Assembly (NCBI RefSeq): GCF_019972295.1
Contig: NZ_BLJA01000001.1
Location: 2,881,565 to 2,945,564, forward strand
DNA: 64,000 nt
Direction of reading: 5' to 3'
From: Geobacter sp. AOG2
GTDB taxonomy: Bacteria > Desulfobacterota > Desulfuromonadia > Geobacterales > Pseudopelobacteraceae
Positions 62,785 through 64,000 of the stretch are shown here, in pieces (positions within the stretch are counted from its first letter, which is position 1; each line of letters starts with the position of its first letter). Under the pieces are notes generated by a model. It saw nothing but the letters and a program-made list of their open reading frames with translations, was not told where the DNA came from and searched no databases. The position numbers and the translations under genes are program-made.

Positions 62785-63978
62785 ATGGGAACCCGCAACC
62801 TCTTCCGGGGTCTGTTCCTCATCAACTTCGCCATTACCCTGGGCTTCGGCATCGCTGATGCCTTCTTCTCCATGTATGTCTTCAGCCTGGGGGCCAGGGG
62901 GCTGCTTCTGGGCCTGCCCCTGGTCTTCTACTCCCTCTCCAAGATCATCCTCAGCCCCTTCATGGGCGCCTGGGCCGACCGGATCGGCCGCCGGAGGGTC
63001 GCCGCCATCAGTCTCGGCCTCTACCTGTTCGTGTCGGTCTGCTACTGCTTCACCACCAGTCTGCCCCTGATCACCATCCTGCGCCTGCTCCAGGGGATCG
63101 GCTGCGCCATGTTCCGGCCGGTGGTGGTTTCCCTGGTGAGCGACTGCACCTCCGACAAGAAGCGGGCCACCGTCATGGGGACCTTCGACATCTCCTTCTA
63201 CGGTGCCCTGAGCATGGGGCCCATAGTCGGCGGCATCCTCAAGGACCAGTGGGGCTTCCAAGGCATCTTCGCCACCCTCACACTCCTGTGCATCCTGGCC
63301 CTGGCCCTGGCCCTGATCTGTATCCCTTCCCAAAGGACCACCTCCCGGCGAACGGGACACGGTGGCACGGAACATTTCAGAAACATTCTGAGCGTGACCC
63401 GCCACAGCACCCTGCGAGGCCTTCTGGCCTTCATCTTTGGCCGGGCCTGCGGCATCTCCCTCTTAAGCGCCTTTCTGCCGATCATGCTCACCACCAAACT
63501 GGGGCTGAGCGGCACCCAGACCGGCCTGGTCATGGCTTCTTCCACCCTGGTGATGACCCTCTTCCTACGTCCGGTGGGCATGCTCTCCGACCGGGCGCCG
63601 CGCAAATCCCTGGTGGTTGCCGGCGGCACCATCGTCTCTTTGCTCTACTTCCTGATCCCGGTGGCCGTCGGTTTCTCCCAGATACTCATCCTGGGGGTGG
63701 GGATCGGCCTGTTCAGCGTCCTGTCGCAGCCCGCCAGTACGGCGCTGTTGGTGGAGGAGGGAAGCCGTCACGGCATGGGGTTGACGGTGGGAACCTTCAA
63801 CGCGGTGCTCAACCTGGGGTTTGTCTCGGGCCCGCTCCTGGGGGCCGGACTGCAAAATACCCTGGGGCTGACGGCGGTCTTCTATACCGCGGGGATCATG
63901 GGGTTGGGCGCCGTGGCGCTCTTTATGGTCAATGCCAAAACCTGGTCCGGCAGGACAATGAACTCTATTGCCGGATGA
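62785..63978 (+). CDS. major facilitator superfamily transporter
   Basis: A 397-residue membrane protein with about 12 helices. The MFS signature between helices 2 and 3 (GAWADRIGRRRVA) and its repeat in the second half (SDRAPRKSLVV) are present. Substrate unknown; the shape is that of drug or organic-acid efflux carriers. AAAGGA before the ATG at 62785. Confidence 0.88.
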   Translation: MGTRNLFRGLFLINFAITLGFGIADAFFSMYVFSLGARGLLLGLPLVFYSLSKIILSPFMGAWADRIGRRRVAAISLGLYLFVSVCYCFTTSLPLITILRLLQGIGCAMFRPVVVSLVSDCTSDKKRATVMGTFDISFYGALSMGPIVGGILKDQWGFQGIFATLTLLCILALALALICIPSQRTTSRRTGHGGTEHFRNILSVTRHSTLRGLLAFIFGRACGISLLSAFLPIMLTTKLGLSGTQTGLVMASSTLVMTLFLRPVGMLSDRAPRKSLVVAGGTIVSLLYFLIPVAVGFSQILILGVGIGLFSVLSQPASTALLVEEGSRHGMGLTVGTFNAVLNLGFVSGPLLGAGLQNTLGLTAVFYTAGIMGLGAVALFMVNAKTWSGRTMNSIAG

Positions 63979-64000
63979 CAAACCAGATGTTCACGGTAAA

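Noticed and set aside
1..64000. CRISPR arrays, phage genes, toxin-antitoxin pairs or insertion sequences
   Set aside because: No regularly spaced repeats, no transposase, integrase or phage structural genes were seen; the ribbon-helix-helix gene lacks a toxin partner.

Overview
The window looks like chromosome from a GC-rich, anaerobic, cytochrome-bearing member of the Geobacterales (Desulfuromonadota). The grounds are gene content rather than any database match: a radical-SAM/DUF2344 fusion beside ribonuclease G, two sigma-54 enhancer-binding regulators with clear -24/-12 promoters, a LexA box close to the Geobacter type, small c-type cytochromes, superoxide reductase, flavodiiron protein, hemerythrin, and a UbiD/UbiA/UbiX set. 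Most of the window is ordinary core genome. Two stretches (about 7.1-26.3 kb and 53.6-62.8 kb) are accessory and more interesting.

Layout. 0-7 kb: the tail of a probable methyltransferase/ArsR-type protein, ahcY, an OmpH/Skp-like protein, tRNA-Leu(CAG), the radical SAM fusion and rng. 6.9-9.7 kb: a ribbon-helix-helix gene with a sigma-54 promoter, next to a sigma-54 activator whose sensor half resembles a ferredoxin/[FeFe]-hydrogenase domain; a GTGC-N8-GCAC motif flanks the activator on both sides. 9.7-25.7 kb: an AT-rich promoter region, then a two-partner-secretion island with a 2,217-residue TpsA-like adhesin carrying two TPS-like domains, an orphan ModA-like binding protein, a parvulin-type isomerase, TpsB, ExbB, ExbD, TonB, a porin and a ModE-like regulator. 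ModE-like boxes lie upstream of the adhesin and of the porin. I read this as a possible oxyanion-controlled cell-surface system.

26-53 kb: mostly housekeeping and stress genes. They are a Lys/Ala-rich secreted protein with a sigma-54 promoter, a YgjP-type metallopeptidase, a Tim44-like protein, ihfA with an aldo/keto reductase, lexA-dinB with its operator, superoxide reductase, cytochrome c, folK, transaldolase, glycogen synthase, an FAD oxidoreductase, a lipoprotein, a DHH phosphoesterase, ubiD-ubiA-ubiX, a glycosyltransferase, a flavodiiron protein, HEAT/HD-GYP proteins, radA, dksA and a histidine kinase. Two MITE-like elements and one inverted-repeat element sit between these genes.

53-64 kb: tRNA-Ala(CGC), then an XylR/DmpR-type activator divergent from a tetraheme cytochrome, a periplasmic flavoprotein reductase and a porin. 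The cytochrome and flavoprotein match the two halves of flavocytochrome c. The flavoprotein appears to lack the arginines that bind fumarate, so it is probably a respiratory reductase for another (perhaps aromatic) enoate, switched on by its substrate. An FG-GAP protein, ribBA with a hairpin leader, a hemerythrin variant, a Cys-rich small protein and an MFS transporter follow.
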